Source: Candidatus Krumholzibacteriota bacterium
GTDB taxonomy: Bacteria > Krumholzibacteriota > Krumholzibacteriia > LZORAL124-64-63
Assembly: GCA_022711765.1 (NCBI GenBank)
Contig: JAKLEB010000001.1
Coordinates: 1,780,694-1,844,693, forward strand
DNA length: 64,000 nt
Direction of reading: 5' to 3'
A program made the translations under genes and the position numbers. Positions 46,112 through 55,212 of the stretch are shown piece by piece. The notes beneath the pieces are model-generated. The model did not search any database. It had not been told where the DNA came from and worked only from the letters and a program-made list of their open reading frames with translations. Each line of letters begins with the position of its first letter. Positions within the stretch are counted from its first letter, which is position 1.

Positions 46112-47592
46112 GCGTCGCCGTCCCCGAGCGCGCGCGAAGCGCCGCCGATCGACCAGGCCGACGGCGCCACGCGGGTGGAGCGGCCGTCGACCGCGTCCAG
46201 GGCCTGGTCGAGGTCGGCGATGACGTCGTCCGGATGCTCGCCGCCGACGCACAGGCGGATCAGGTTGCCCGGGATGTCGGCCAGGGCGCGGCCCTCCTCG
46301 CCCTGCTGCTGGTGCGTCGAGATCGCCGGGATCGTGGCGACGGACTTGACGCGTCCGAGGTCGGTGGCGCGCCAGATGCGCCGCAGCGCGTCGAAGACCC
46401 GCCGTGTCGCCTCGACCCCGCCCGCGACCCGGAAGGACATGAGGTGGCCGTAGCGATTGACGGGCTGTCCATACTGCGCGTCGTGCTCGGCGTCGACCAG
46501 GAAGAGGTAGCGGCTCGCCAGCTCGTGCAGCGGGTGCGAGGCGAGGCCCAGGTAGTCGACGCGCTCGACCCGCGGGTGCTGCTCCAGGAATCTCGCCACC
46601 TGCATGGTGTTGCGGCTGAAGAGGTCGACCTTGGAACGCAGGGTGCGCATGTCGTTTATCGAGAGGACGGCGTTCATCGGCGACAGGTTCGGCCCGTGGT
46701 CGCGATTCGGCAACGTCTTGAGATACATCGCGAAGTCGGCGCGCAGGTCCTCGGGAGCGTAGTGGCAGGTCAGGTTCTTGCGGGCGATCACGGCCCCGGC
46801 GATCCCGAAACCCGAGGAGGTCAGCGTCTTGGTGACGGACTGCACGACGACGTCGGCGCCGAAGGACAGCGGGCGCAGCAGCGCCGGCGTGGCGACGGTG
46901 TTGTCGATGATCAGGGGAATGCCGCGGCGGTGCGCGAGGCCGGCCACCGCGGCGAGGTCGAAAAACGCCTGGCCGGGATTCGACGGCAGCTCGCCGTAGA
47001 GGAAGCGGGTGTTGTCGTCGATGCGCTCCTCCCACTCGCCGAGGTCGGCCGAGTTGCGGATCCAGCGGCATTCGACGCCCTTCTCCCGCATCTTGCGCGC
47101 CGCGAACAGCTGGAACGTGCCGCCGTAGACCTGGCAGGTCGAGACGAAGTTGAAGGGCCGGTCGGGACGGCGCGGGTCGCGGGCCAGGAACGGCTCGGTC
47201 GCGGCATCGATGGCCGCCATGCCGGAGGCGGTCGCGCAGCAGGACGTCTCGACGGTCAGCTGGTAGCCCTCGAGCAGGGCGAGCACGTTTTCGAAGTAGT
47301 AGAGGCTGGGGTTCGCGATCCGCGAGTAGCACCAGGTCGGCACCGCGTAGGCGAGGGCCGCCTCCATCTCGTCCGAGTCGCGATAGGCCTGCGAGGTCGC
47401 CATGTAGATCGGTTCGATGATCGACCCCTGGTTGAAATCGAGCGCCTCCTGCATGGTGTACAGCCCGTGCACCGCGATCGTGTCGAAACGGCACGCGCGC
47501 ATTCGCGCCAGGTCGGCGGCCCGACGCTGGGCCGCGGCCTCCGCGGCGGCGATGTAGCGGGCGACGCCCGGCGTGTGGGTGGCGAGCGACAT
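46108..47592 (-). CDS. metY: Cys/Met metabolism PLP enzyme, O-acetylhomoserine sulfhydrylase-like
   Basis: This 494-residue fold-type I PLP enzyme of the Cys/Met family has YSRIANPSLYYFEN, TASGMAAIDA, VQSVTKTLTSSG (PLP Lys) and the C-terminal substrate-site stretch IRLCVGGEHPDDVI. The long form and the RRAADLAR N-terminal extension resemble O-acetylhomoserine sulfhydrylases, which make homocysteine from O-acetylhomoserine and sulfide. Cystathionine synthase or methionine lyase are alternatives. It sits 3 bases after the Lrp regulator and overlaps thrC. Confidence 0.82.
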   Translation of the reverse strand: MSLATHTPGVARYIAAAEAAAQRRAADLARMRACRFDTIAVHGLYTMQEALDFNQGSIIEPIYMATSQAYRDSDEMEAALAYAVPTWCYSRIANPSLYYFENVLALLEGYQLTVETSCCATASGMAAIDAATEPFLARDPRRPDRPFNFVSTCQVYGGTFQLFAARKMREKGVECRWIRNSADLGEWEERIDDNTRFLYGELPSNPGQAFFDLAAVAGLAHRRGIPLIIDNTVATPALLRPLSFGADVVVQSVTKTLTSSGFGIAGAVIARKNLTCHYAPEDLRADFAMYLKTLPNRDHGPNLSPMNAVLSINDMRTLRSKVDLFSRNTMQVARFLEQHPRVERVDYLGLASHPLHELASRYLFLVDAEHDAQYGQPVNRYGHLMSFRVAGGVEATRRVFDALRRIWRATDLGRVKSVATIPAISTHQQQGEEGRALADIPGNLIRLCVGGEHPDDVIADLDQALDAVDGRSTRVAPSAWSIGGASRALGDGDA

Positions 47593-47595
47593 GGC

Positions 47596-48093
47596 CTAGG
47601 CCTCCTCGGATTTCGGGGGGACGGCGTTGGCGGCGATCAGGTCCAGGGGGTAGCCCTGATCGGCCTTCGGCGTGGCCAGCACGAGGAAGGTCTCCTGCTT
47701 GTCCACGCCCTGGATGGCGGCGAGGGTCCTGGTGACGAGTTCCCGCAGATGATCGATGTCGCGCGCGACGACATGGAGCAGGTAGTCGTAGCGCCCGGTC
47801 AGGTGGTGGCAGGCCACGACCTGGGGGACGGCCAGGATCTGCGCCTCGAAGTCCTCGATCGACATCGTCTGGTGATGACCCAGGTTGATCATCACCAGGG
47901 CCTGCACCCCGAGCCCGAGCGCCCGCGGGTCGAGTTGCGCGCGATAGCCGCGGATGACGCCCTGGTCCTCCAGGCGCCGCACGCGATCGAGCGTGGTCGA
48001 GGGTGCGAGATCGCTGCCGCGCGCGAGGTCGGCGTTGGTCGTGCGCGCGTTCGCCTGGAGCGCCTGCAGGAGGTGCAGATCGATCCGGTCCAT
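47596..48093 (-). CDS. Lrp/AsnC-family transcriptional regulator
   Basis: This 165-residue protein has an N-terminal winged HTH (MDRIDLHLLQALQANART ... LAPSTTLDRVRRLEDQGVI) and a C-terminal RAM/ligand-binding domain (CHHLTGRYDYLLHVVARDI). It should form an amino-acid-responsive oligomer. Being the first gene of the Lrp-metY-thrC-thrB2 operon, it probably controls it and itself in response to methionine, threonine or a related amino acid. The 123 bases upstream, toward the histidine kinase, are unusually AT-rich and hold its promoter, with no box clear enough to name. Confidence 0.9.
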   Translation of the reverse strand: MDRIDLHLLQALQANARTTNADLARGSDLAPSTTLDRVRRLEDQGVIRGYRAQLDPRALGLGVQALVMINLGHHQTMSIEDFEAQILAVPQVVACHHLTGRYDYLLHVVARDIDHLRELVTRTLAAIQGVDKQETFLVLATPKADQGYPLDLIAANAVPPKSEEA

Positions 48094-48216
48094 GGGTGCG
48101 ACGATAGCACGACGAATTCAACCGATCAACATCAATCCGAATATGTTTCGGTGAAATCGTTGTTCAATTGGCGATCGTGCGGGTAGACTGCGCTAGATCC
48201 GCAGAGTATTTGGCGC

Positions 48217-50205
48217 TCACGCCCCGAGGGCGCGGCGCAGGACCGCCGTGAGGTCCTCGATCGTGTAGGGCTTCTTGACGAAACCGGCCAGGCCGGCGCC
48301 CGCGAATCGCCGGGTCGCCTCCAGCTCGTCGTAGCCGCTGACGAGGATGACACGCACATCGGATCTCAGCCGGCGCAGCTCCCGGTAGGTCTGCTCGCCG
48401 TCCATCACGGGCATCGAGAGGTCGAGCAGCACGACCGCGATCTCGTCCGCGCGAGCGCGGAAGAGGTCGATTCCCCGCTGGCCGTTCTCCGCCGCCAGCA
48501 CGCCGTAGCCGAGATGGGTCAGGATGCGGGCGGCGACCTCGCGCACCGTGTCGTCGTCCTCGATCACGAGCGCGGTGCCGGCGCCCCGCCACCCGGGCAT
48601 GGCGGTCGCCGACGTGTCGCCAGCCTCGCTCGACGCGCCCGGGGCGACGGGCAGCAGCACGCGGATGCCGGTGCCGCGGTCCGGCGCGCTGGTGATCGCG
48701 AGCACGCCCTGGTGCCCGCGCACGATCCCCTGCACGGCGGCGAGCCCGAGCCCTCGCCCGAAGAACTTGGTCGTGAAGAAGGGATCGAAGAGCCGGTCGC
48801 GGACCTCGGGCGTCATGCCGCACCCGGTGTCCGTGACGGCCAGCTCGACGTAACGGCCCGCCGGCTGATCCTCGCCGATCGCCACCCCGGGCAACCCCGC
48901 CGGTTCGATCACGAGCTCCCGCACGCAGAGCGTGATGGTCCCGTCCCGCTCGGTCGTCTCGATCGCCTCCGAGGCGTTCGTGACGAGGTTCATGACCACC
49001 TGGCGCAGCTGCGCCGCGTCCGCCTCGACCGCGGGCAGCCCGCCGGCGAGGTCGCAGACCAGGCGCGCCCGTTTGCTGACGGACACCTCCAGCAGCCGGA
49101 CCATCTCGCTCACGACGGCGCTGACGTCGACGTCCTCGATCACGAAGCGGCCCTTGCCCGAGTAGGCGAGCAGCTGGTTCGTCAGCTCGGAGGCGCGGAT
49201 CGCCGCGCGCCGGACGTCCTGCACGGCGTCGCGGCCGGGCGCCAGCGGCGCCATCTCGATCATCGCCAGCTCGGCGTTGCCGAGGATGGCGACGAGGAGG
49301 TTATTGAAGTCGTGCGCGATGCCGCCGGCCAGGACGCCCAGGCTCTCGAGCTTCTGCGCATGCAGGATCCGCCGCTCCAGGTCGAGCCGCTGTTGCTCGT
49401 CCTGCCGGCGGCGCGAGATGTCGCGGTCGATGCCGCGATACCCCTTCCAGCGACCCTGCGCGTCGAGGATGGGAACCGCGCTCGTCTCCAGGACGATCAT
49501 CCGGCCGTCGCGGTGGCGATTCACGTTCTCGAGGGCGATGAACGGGCGTCGCTCGCGCGCCGCCGCCTCGTAGAGCGGCGACACCCGGGCGATCTCGTAA
49601 TCGGGCATCAGCTCGAAGAAGCTGCGGCCGAGCATGGCGTGCGGCTCGTAGCCGAGCAGGTCGCGGACCCGGGGGCTGCTGTAGGTGTAGATCGCGTGCT
49701 CGTTCATCTCCCAGATCCAGTCGCTGGAGGCCTCGACGAGCGCGCGGAACCGCTCCTCCGATTCGCGGAGGTTCTCGTTCAGCGCGACCACCTCCGCCAC
49801 GCGCTCCGCGAGCCGGCGCACCGACACGTCGTAGTCGCTGCGGGTCGCCGCGAGGTCGGCCCGCGTGCCGGCCAGCTCGAGGTCCCGGCTTCGCGCGAGC
49901 GCGGCGGAGGCGATCGCCTGCTCGACGACGTCCAGGCACCCCGCGAGCCGATCGCGCGCCTCGGCCAAATCCGGGATCTCCAGATGCCAGAGGACCGTCC
50001 CCAGGCGCCGCCAGCGCCAGCTGTCGCCGACCGTCACGACCAGGCCGCGCAGCCGTTCGGCCGCGCCGGGCAGGGCGAACGTGACCTCTTCCACCCGCGA
50101 CACGAGTAGGACCAGCGTGCCGCACATCAGCTCGCGTTCAACGAGCGACGTTGCGGCGAAGCCGTCGGGCGCGGGGTTCAGCGTCGTCAGGAAGCGCGCA
50201 GGCAT
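48217..50205 (-). CDS. Hybrid sensor histidine kinase with PAS and receiver domains
   Basis: This 662-residue cytoplasmic protein has no membrane helix. An N-terminal region of unknown fold (1-100) and a coiled coil are followed by a PAS domain at about 148-265 (FRALVEASSDWIWEMNE ... YRGIDRDISRR). The HisKA domain has phospho-acceptor His298 in GGIAHDFNN, and the HATPase has NLVTNASEA, DTGCGMTPE and GRGLGLAAVQG. A C-terminal receiver has IEDDDTV, phospho-Asp in LLDLSMPVMDG and the Lys in FVKKPYT. There is no separate response regulator nearby; the output route is unknown. Confidence 0.92.
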   Translation of the reverse strand: MPARFLTTLNPAPDGFAATSLVERELMCGTLVLLVSRVEEVTFALPGAAERLRGLVVTVGDSWRWRRLGTVLWHLEIPDLAEARDRLAGCLDVVEQAIASAALARSRDLELAGTRADLAATRSDYDVSVRRLAERVAEVVALNENLRESEERFRALVEASSDWIWEMNEHAIYTYSSPRVRDLLGYEPHAMLGRSFFELMPDYEIARVSPLYEAAARERRPFIALENVNRHRDGRMIVLETSAVPILDAQGRWKGYRGIDRDISRRRQDEQQRLDLERRILHAQKLESLGVLAGGIAHDFNNLLVAILGNAELAMIEMAPLAPGRDAVQDVRRAAIRASELTNQLLAYSGKGRFVIEDVDVSAVVSEMVRLLEVSVSKRARLVCDLAGGLPAVEADAAQLRQVVMNLVTNASEAIETTERDGTITLCVRELVIEPAGLPGVAIGEDQPAGRYVELAVTDTGCGMTPEVRDRLFDPFFTTKFFGRGLGLAAVQGIVRGHQGVLAITSAPDRGTGIRVLLPVAPGASSEAGDTSATAMPGWRGAGTALVIEDDDTVREVAARILTHLGYGVLAAENGQRGIDLFRARADEIAVVLLDLSMPVMDGEQTYRELRRLRSDVRVILVSGYDELEATRRFAGAGLAGFVKKPYTIEDLTAVLRRALGA

Positions 50206-50262
50206 GCCCGTTGTACCTCGGTTCGGGTTTCCGGCTTGCCGCCCGTTGACGGTCGTCCTACA

Positions 50263-50293
50263 TTGACCACCTGGTCATTGACCACCCGGTCAA
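50263..50293. promoter_or_regulatory. Tandem palindromic operator upstream of tetR
   Basis: Two back-to-back 15-bp copies of TTGACCACC(T/C)GGTCA occur, each itself palindromic (TGACCA-CC-TGGTCA and TTGACC-ACCC-GGTCAA). They end 15 bases before the tetR GTG, just ahead of its GGAGGG ribosome-binding site. This is the expected position and symmetry for an autoregulated TetR operator. Confidence 0.75.
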
Positions 50294-50308
50294 CCTCCGG
50301 AGGGCGCC

Positions 50309-50995
50309 GTGGCGAACCCGACCGCCGACCCCACGCCAGCCATCTCCGCCGGCACCCCGGCCTGGAACCTGTTGCCGGATCCCAAGCAGCGCCAGATCCT
50401 CGACGCCGCGGTCGCCGAGTTCGCGGCCCGCGGCTATTCGCGCGCCTCGATGAACACGCTCGTCAAGGCGGCCGGGATCAGCAAGGGGTCGCTGTTCCAC
50501 TACTTCCGGTCCAAGAGCGACCTCTTCGCGGGCCTGGTCGAAGCCGCGTACGACCAGGCGAAATCGCGAGTCCGCGAGGTCCGCGACACCACCGACGGCC
50601 AGCCGCTGCCCCGGCGCCTCGAGCGCCTGCTCGAGACGGGTATCGATTTCATCTCCGCCCACCCGCGGCTCGCCAGGATCTACTTCCACCTGCTGCGCTC
50701 GGGCGACGCGCCGTTCGGCCAGCGGCAGCTCGAGGAACTGAGACGGCACAGCCGGCGGTTCCTGCAGGAGCTGATCGAACGGGCCCAGGCGGACGGCGAG
50801 GTCGACCGGGAGCTCGACGCCGAGCGCACGGCCTGGCTCATCGATGCGATGATGGAACGGCTGCTCGCGGCCTGGCACGAGGAGCACGACCGCGGGCCGG
50901 CGGCGCTCGAGGATCGCCGGGCGTGGATCGCCGCGTTCCGGACGTTCGTGGAGCGGGGCCTCGCGCCCTCGACGCGGGAGGCGGACCGTGGCTGA
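50309..50995 (+). CDS. TetR-family transcriptional regulator
   Basis: This 228-residue protein has an N-terminal TetR helix-turn-helix (RQILDAAVAEFAARGYSRAS ... AAGISKGSLFHYFRSK, about 27-75) and an all-helical ligand domain. GTG 50309 follows GGAGGG. It heads the menaquinone operon and its stop overlaps the next gene by 8 bases, so it probably senses a quinone-related, acyl-CoA or redox signal and controls menaquinone production. The ligand is unknown. The tandem operator lies directly upstream. Confidence 0.9.
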   Translation: MANPTADPTPAISAGTPAWNLLPDPKQRQILDAAVAEFAARGYSRASMNTLVKAAGISKGSLFHYFRSKSDLFAGLVEAAYDQAKSRVREVRDTTDGQPLPRRLERLLETGIDFISAHPRLARIYFHLLRSGDAPFGQRQLEELRRHSRRFLQELIERAQADGEVDRELDAERTAWLIDAMMERLLAAWHEEHDRGPAALEDRRAWIAAFRTFVERGLAPSTREADRG

Positions 50996-52049
50996 CCTCG
51001 ACGGCGCGCGCTGGCTCGTCCTCGACCTCGATCGACCGCCGCCGGGCGGCGACCCCTTGCTCGCGGACGCCCGGGCGATCGCCGCGGCGGAGCCGCGCGT
51101 CCTCGACGCCGGCTGGGCCTGCTACCTCGCGGCGCCGCTGCGCGCGGCGGGCGGCCGGCGCGCGGGCGACGCGCCGCTCGACCTCGACCAGTGGCGGCGG
51201 CGCCCCGGCGTGCGGCGCGCCTGGATCCAGGACGATGACACGATCCTCGCCGGCCTGCCGTGGCGCGACGGCAAAGCCGGCTTCGAGGCGGGCGGGTGGC
51301 GCACGGGCAGGGACGACCTGCTGCTGATCGCCGGGCCGTGCGCCGTCGAATCGCGTGAACAGCTCGACGAGGTCGCGGCCGGCGTCGCCGCGGCCGGCGC
51401 GCGCTGGCTGCGCGGCGGCGCCTGGAAGGCGCGCACGAGCCCGTACGATTTCCAGGGGCTCGGCGCGCGCGCCCTCGAGCTGCTGCGGGACGCAGCCGAT
51501 CGCCACGGCCTCGCCGTGGTCACCGAGGCGATCGGCAGCGACGAGCTGCGGGCCGTCGCCGAGCTCGCCGACGTCGTCCAGCTCGGGTCCCGCAACGCGC
51601 AGAACTTCCCCCTGTTGCGCAAGCTCGGCGCGGTCGGCAAGCCGGTCCTCCTGAAGCGCGGCTTCGGCTGCACCCTGCGCGAGCTCGAGTACGCCGCCGA
51701 GTACGTCCTGGCGCACGGCAACCCGCGCGTGCTCGTCTGCGAGCGCGGCATCCGCAGCTTCGAGTCGGCGACGCGCTTCACCTTCGACATCAACGCGGTC
51801 CCGCTCCTGAAGCAGCGCGTGCACCTGCCCGTGATCGCCGACCCCGCGCACGGCACCGGCCAGGCCGCGCTCGTCGAGGCGGTGGCGCGGGCCGCGATCG
51901 CCGCGGGCGCCGATGGACTCATGCTCGAGGTCCATCCGGATCCGGCTCGCGCGCTGAGCGACGGTCGCCAGGCCGTGCCGCTTCGCGACTTCGCACGCGT
52001 CGTCGAGAGCCTGCGGCCGGTCGCCGCCGCGGTGGGACGGCGGCTGTGA
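50988..52049 (+). CDS. aroF: 3-deoxy-7-phosphoheptulonate (DAHP) synthase, type I beta/KDO8P-like
   Basis: This 353-residue enzyme makes DAHP from phosphoenolpyruvate and erythrose 4-phosphate, the entry to chorismate. The catalytic TIM barrel begins at IAGPCAVESREQL (about residue 110). Active-site stretches are GGAWKARTSPYDFQG, KPVLLKRGFG, VCERGIRSF, DPAHGTGQA and LMLEVHPDP. A degenerate N-terminal ferredoxin-like segment (1-100) may serve allosteric control. The GTG overlaps tetR and the stop overlaps menF. Its place in the men operon suggests dedicated chorismate supply for menaquinone. Confidence 0.9.
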   Translation: MADLDGARWLVLDLDRPPPGGDPLLADARAIAAAEPRVLDAGWACYLAAPLRAAGGRRAGDAPLDLDQWRRRPGVRRAWIQDDDTILAGLPWRDGKAGFEAGGWRTGRDDLLLIAGPCAVESREQLDEVAAGVAAAGARWLRGGAWKARTSPYDFQGLGARALELLRDAADRHGLAVVTEAIGSDELRAVAELADVVQLGSRNAQNFPLLRKLGAVGKPVLLKRGFGCTLRELEYAAEYVLAHGNPRVLVCERGIRSFESATRFTFDINAVPLLKQRVHLPVIADPAHGTGQAALVEAVARAAIAAGADGLMLEVHPDPARALSDGRQAVPLRDFARVVESLRPVAAAVGRRL

Positions 52050-53464
52050 GCTCACCGGCCTCGACCGTGGCGGTGCGCCGCCTCGACGAGGCGGCTGACC
52101 TCGCCGCCGGCGTGCGCTCGCTGTCGGCGGCGCTGGCCGCGCTGCCTGTCGCGCCGGGCAGGCTGCGGCGCCTCGAGGTGCCGCTCGCCGCGCCGGTAGC
52201 GGCGCTCGATCTCCCGGCCGGGTTCGCGCGCGGCTCGCTCGATCCGCTCGCGCTGCTCGGTCCCCGCTGGAGCGGCGCCGGCGCGAGCCTCGAGCGCGAG
52301 CTGGGTTCACTCGACCGGCTCGCCGATCCGGACCGCTGGCTCGCCGCGCTCGGCTGGCCTGCCGACGGCCCCGAGCTGCGTTTCGCGCTGAGCGCCCGCT
52401 TTGATCCCGGCCGGCCGCCCGCGCCGGAATGGGAGGCGTTCGGCAGCTGCCGCGTCTGGCTGCCGGCGATCGAGTGCGACGGCGACGCGGCCTGCCTGGC
52501 CCTCAACTGGATCGACCACGCCGGGAAACCCGGCGAGCGCGAGCGCCTGCGGGCCGCCCTCGACGGCTGGCGCCCCCACGTCGCGACGGGTGCGCGCGAA
52601 CCGCTGGCGATCGCCTGGAACGTCGACGCCGGCGCGCGCCGCAGGTGGCTGGACCTGGTGGCCGCCGCGCTCGCTCGGATCGGCGACCAGGCCGCGGCGC
52701 CGCCGCTCGTGAAGATTGTGCTCGCGCGACGCCTCGACGGCGCGCTCGCCTCGGCCGTCCACCCGGCCGACCTCCTCGGCGGAACGGCGCTCGGCACGGT
52801 CGGCTGGCCGTGGTGGATCGCGCGCTCGGGACGGTCGTGGCTGGGCGAGAGCCCCGAGGTGCTCGGCGTGCGGGCGGACGGACGCCTGCGGACGGTCGCC
52901 CTGGCCGGCACGCGCGGGCGCGCGGCCGATCCGGCGCGCGACGCGGCTCTGGGCCGCGAGCTGCTCGCGTGCGACAAGGACGGCCGCGAGCAGGCCGCCG
53001 TCGCCGACTGGCTGCGCCGGCAGCTCGCGCGCCTGTCGGGCCGCGAGCCGGTCGTGGGCGCCCTCGAACTCGTGCGGCTGCCGTCGCTGCAGCACCTGGG
53101 CCGGTCGCTCGAGACGGCGGTCGACCCCGCGCTGCCGGACCGCTGCTGGCTCGACGCGCTGCACCCGACGCCGGCGCTCTGCGGCGCCCCGCGCGCCGAA
53201 CTGCGGCGCTGGCTGCGCAACGTGGAGTCGTTCGACCGCGGACTCTACGGCGGCGTGGTCGGCCGGATCCAGCGCTCGCGCGCAGAGGCGCACGTCGCGA
53301 TCCGCGGCGTGCTCGTGAGCGGAACCGACGTCGCCGCCTACGCCGGCGCCGGCCTCGTGCGCGGCAGCGACCCCGTCCAGGAATGGGCGGAGACCGGGAC
53401 CAAGCTCGCCGCGATCTGCCGGCGGCTCGGCCTCGCCACCCCCGGCGGCGAGGGAGAGTCATGA
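52046..53464 (+). CDS. menF: Isochorismate synthase
   Basis: This 472-residue chorismate-utilising enzyme makes isochorismate, the first committed step of menaquinone synthesis. The C-terminal catalytic domain shows LVKIVLARR, LGTVGWPWW..., ALAGTRGRAADP, LHPTPALCGAPR, SFDRGLYGG and AGAGLVRGSDPVQEW, the family signatures including the substrate His and Mg-binding Glu. The N-terminal third is Ala/Leu-rich and poorly conserved. The GTG start at 52046 overlaps the DAHP synthase stop; the stop overlaps the menD ATG. Confidence 0.9.
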   Translation: MSSPASTVAVRRLDEAADLAAGVRSLSAALAALPVAPGRLRRLEVPLAAPVAALDLPAGFARGSLDPLALLGPRWSGAGASLERELGSLDRLADPDRWLAALGWPADGPELRFALSARFDPGRPPAPEWEAFGSCRVWLPAIECDGDAACLALNWIDHAGKPGERERLRAALDGWRPHVATGAREPLAIAWNVDAGARRRWLDLVAAALARIGDQAAAPPLVKIVLARRLDGALASAVHPADLLGGTALGTVGWPWWIARSGRSWLGESPEVLGVRADGRLRTVALAGTRGRAADPARDAALGRELLACDKDGREQAAVADWLRRQLARLSGREPVVGALELVRLPSLQHLGRSLETAVDPALPDRCWLDALHPTPALCGAPRAELRRWLRNVESFDRGLYGGVVGRIQRSRAEAHVAIRGVLVSGTDVAAYAGAGLVRGSDPVQEWAETGTKLAAICRRLGLATPGGEGES

Positions 53465-55212
53465 TCTTCGATCGCGACGCCGCCCTCAATCCCGGCCGCT
53501 TCCTGGCGGCGCTCGTCGTCGAGGAGCTGCGGCGGCACGGGCTCGGCCTCGTCGTCGCCTGCCCCGGCGCGCGCAACCAGCCGCTGCTCGCGGCGGTCGC
53601 CGCCCGCCCGGACCTCGATTGTCGCATCGCGGTCGACGAGCGCGCCGCGGGCCATCTCGCCCTCGGCTGGCTGCGCGGCCGCGCGGCCGAGGGCGCCGCG
53701 CCCGCTCTCGCCGCGGTCGTGACGACGTCGGGCACGGCGCCCCTCCTCGTGATCCCGGCCCTGGCCGAGGCGCGCGCGATGGCGCTGCCGCTCGTGCTCC
53801 TCTCCGCGGACCGGCCCGCCGAGCTGCACCAGGTCGGCGCGAACCAGACCCTCGACCAGCTCTCGCCGGTCCGTCCCTTCGTCGTCGCCCAGCACGACCT
53901 CGCCTGCCACGAGGGCGGCGCCTCGCCGCGCACTGTGCTCGCGGCGGTCGCGGAGGCGGCCTCCGCGGCGCTGACCGCGCCGCAGGGACCGATCCAGATC
54001 AACCTCGCCCTGCGCGAACCGCTCGCGCCGGATCCCGCGCCGCTCGGCGAGGGCTGGACCGACGCGGTCGCCGACTGGGCGAACGACAGCGCGCCCTACG
54101 CGACCCGCGTCGGCGGCCTGCGCGGCGTGCCGGCCGCAGCGCTCGCCCGGCTGCGCGACGAACTGGGCCGCGCGCGCCGGCCGATCGTGTGGGTCGCGGG
54201 GCTCGAGCGCGCCGCCGACCGCCGCGCGGCGCTCGCGATTGCCGCGCAGAGCGGCGCTCCCTGGCTCGCCGACGCGGGTTCGGGACTGCGCCTCGCGCCC
54301 GCCCAGCCGCACCGGCTCGCCCATGCCGAGTTCTACGCGGACGAGCTCGCGCGCGCCGACCTCGTCCTTCAGCTCGGCCGCCGTCCGGTCTCGCTGCGCG
54401 TGGGCAAGCAGCTGTCTCACGCGCGCCGCTGGCTCGTCGACGACCACCCCGAGCGGCAAGATCCCTGGCGCCAGGGCGGCGAGCGCCTCGGGGTGACCGC
54501 CGCCGAGCTCGAGACCGCGCTCGCCGGCGTGCCGCTGGCGGCCGGCCCCGATCCTGCCTGGCGGTCCGACCTGCTCGACCGCGACGCCGCCTGGCGGACC
54601 CGCCTCGCCCGGCGCATCGACGAGTCCGGCGAGTTCGCCGAGGCCTGGGTCGGTCGCGAGCTGGGCCGCCGGCTGCCCGCCGCTTGCGGCCTGTTCACGG
54701 GCAACAGCCTCGCCGTGCGCCACCTCGACACGATCGCCGACCCGTCCGGCCCCGGCGCCGTCACCTTCACGAGCCGCGGCACGAGCGGCATCGAGGGGCT
54801 CGTCGCGCAGGCGGTCGGCATCGCGCGAGGATCGGGCCGTCCCCTGGTCGCGCTGCTCGGCGACCTCACGGTCCTCCACGACCTCGGCAGCCTCGCGCTG
54901 GTGGCTCGCGAGCGGGCGCCGCTCTGCGTGGTCGCGATCCAGAACCGCGGCGGCGCGATCTTCCGCCAGCTGCCGGGCGGCCGCCACCCGCGGCTGCTCG
55001 AACCGTGGCTCGTCGCCGACCAGCAGATCGACCTCGCCGCCGCGGCCGCGGCGCTCGGCGTGACTTCGCAACGGGTCGGCGACCGCGCGGCGTTCTCTCG
55101 CGCGCTCGACCTCTTCCTCGCCGCGCCGGCGCCGCGCCTGGTCGAAGCGGTCGTCGACCCCGCCGGCCACGCGCGCCTGCTCGCCGATCTCGACCGCGAG
55201 GTCCGCCGATGA
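53461..55212 (+). CDS. menD: 2-succinyl-5-enolpyruvyl-6-hydroxy-3-cyclohexene-1-carboxylate synthase (SEPHCHC synthase)
   Basis: This 583-residue thiamine-diphosphate enzyme adds a succinic-semialdehyde unit from 2-oxoglutarate to isochorismate. N-terminal PYR domain: CPGARNQPLL (usual form SPGSRSTPL), TTSGTAPLL and LSADRPAELHQVGANQT. C-terminal PP domain: FTGNSLAVRHLD, SRGTSGIEGLV, then the Mg/ThDP motif LLGDLTVLHDLGSLAL with IQNRGGAIF. Several active-site positions deviate slightly from the E. coli type, but the overall set is intact. ATG 53461 overlaps the menF stop (ATGA). Confidence 0.92.
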   Translation: MIFDRDAALNPGRFLAALVVEELRRHGLGLVVACPGARNQPLLAAVAARPDLDCRIAVDERAAGHLALGWLRGRAAEGAAPALAAVVTTSGTAPLLVIPALAEARAMALPLVLLSADRPAELHQVGANQTLDQLSPVRPFVVAQHDLACHEGGASPRTVLAAVAEAASAALTAPQGPIQINLALREPLAPDPAPLGEGWTDAVADWANDSAPYATRVGGLRGVPAAALARLRDELGRARRPIVWVAGLERAADRRAALAIAAQSGAPWLADAGSGLRLAPAQPHRLAHAEFYADELARADLVLQLGRRPVSLRVGKQLSHARRWLVDDHPERQDPWRQGGERLGVTAAELETALAGVPLAAGPDPAWRSDLLDRDAAWRTRLARRIDESGEFAEAWVGRELGRRLPAACGLFTGNSLAVRHLDTIADPSGPGAVTFTSRGTSGIEGLVAQAVGIARGSGRPLVALLGDLTVLHDLGSLALVARERAPLCVVAIQNRGGAIFRQLPGGRHPRLLEPWLVADQQIDLAAAAAALGVTSQRVGDRAAFSRALDLFLAAPAPRLVEAVVDPAGHARLLADLDREVRR

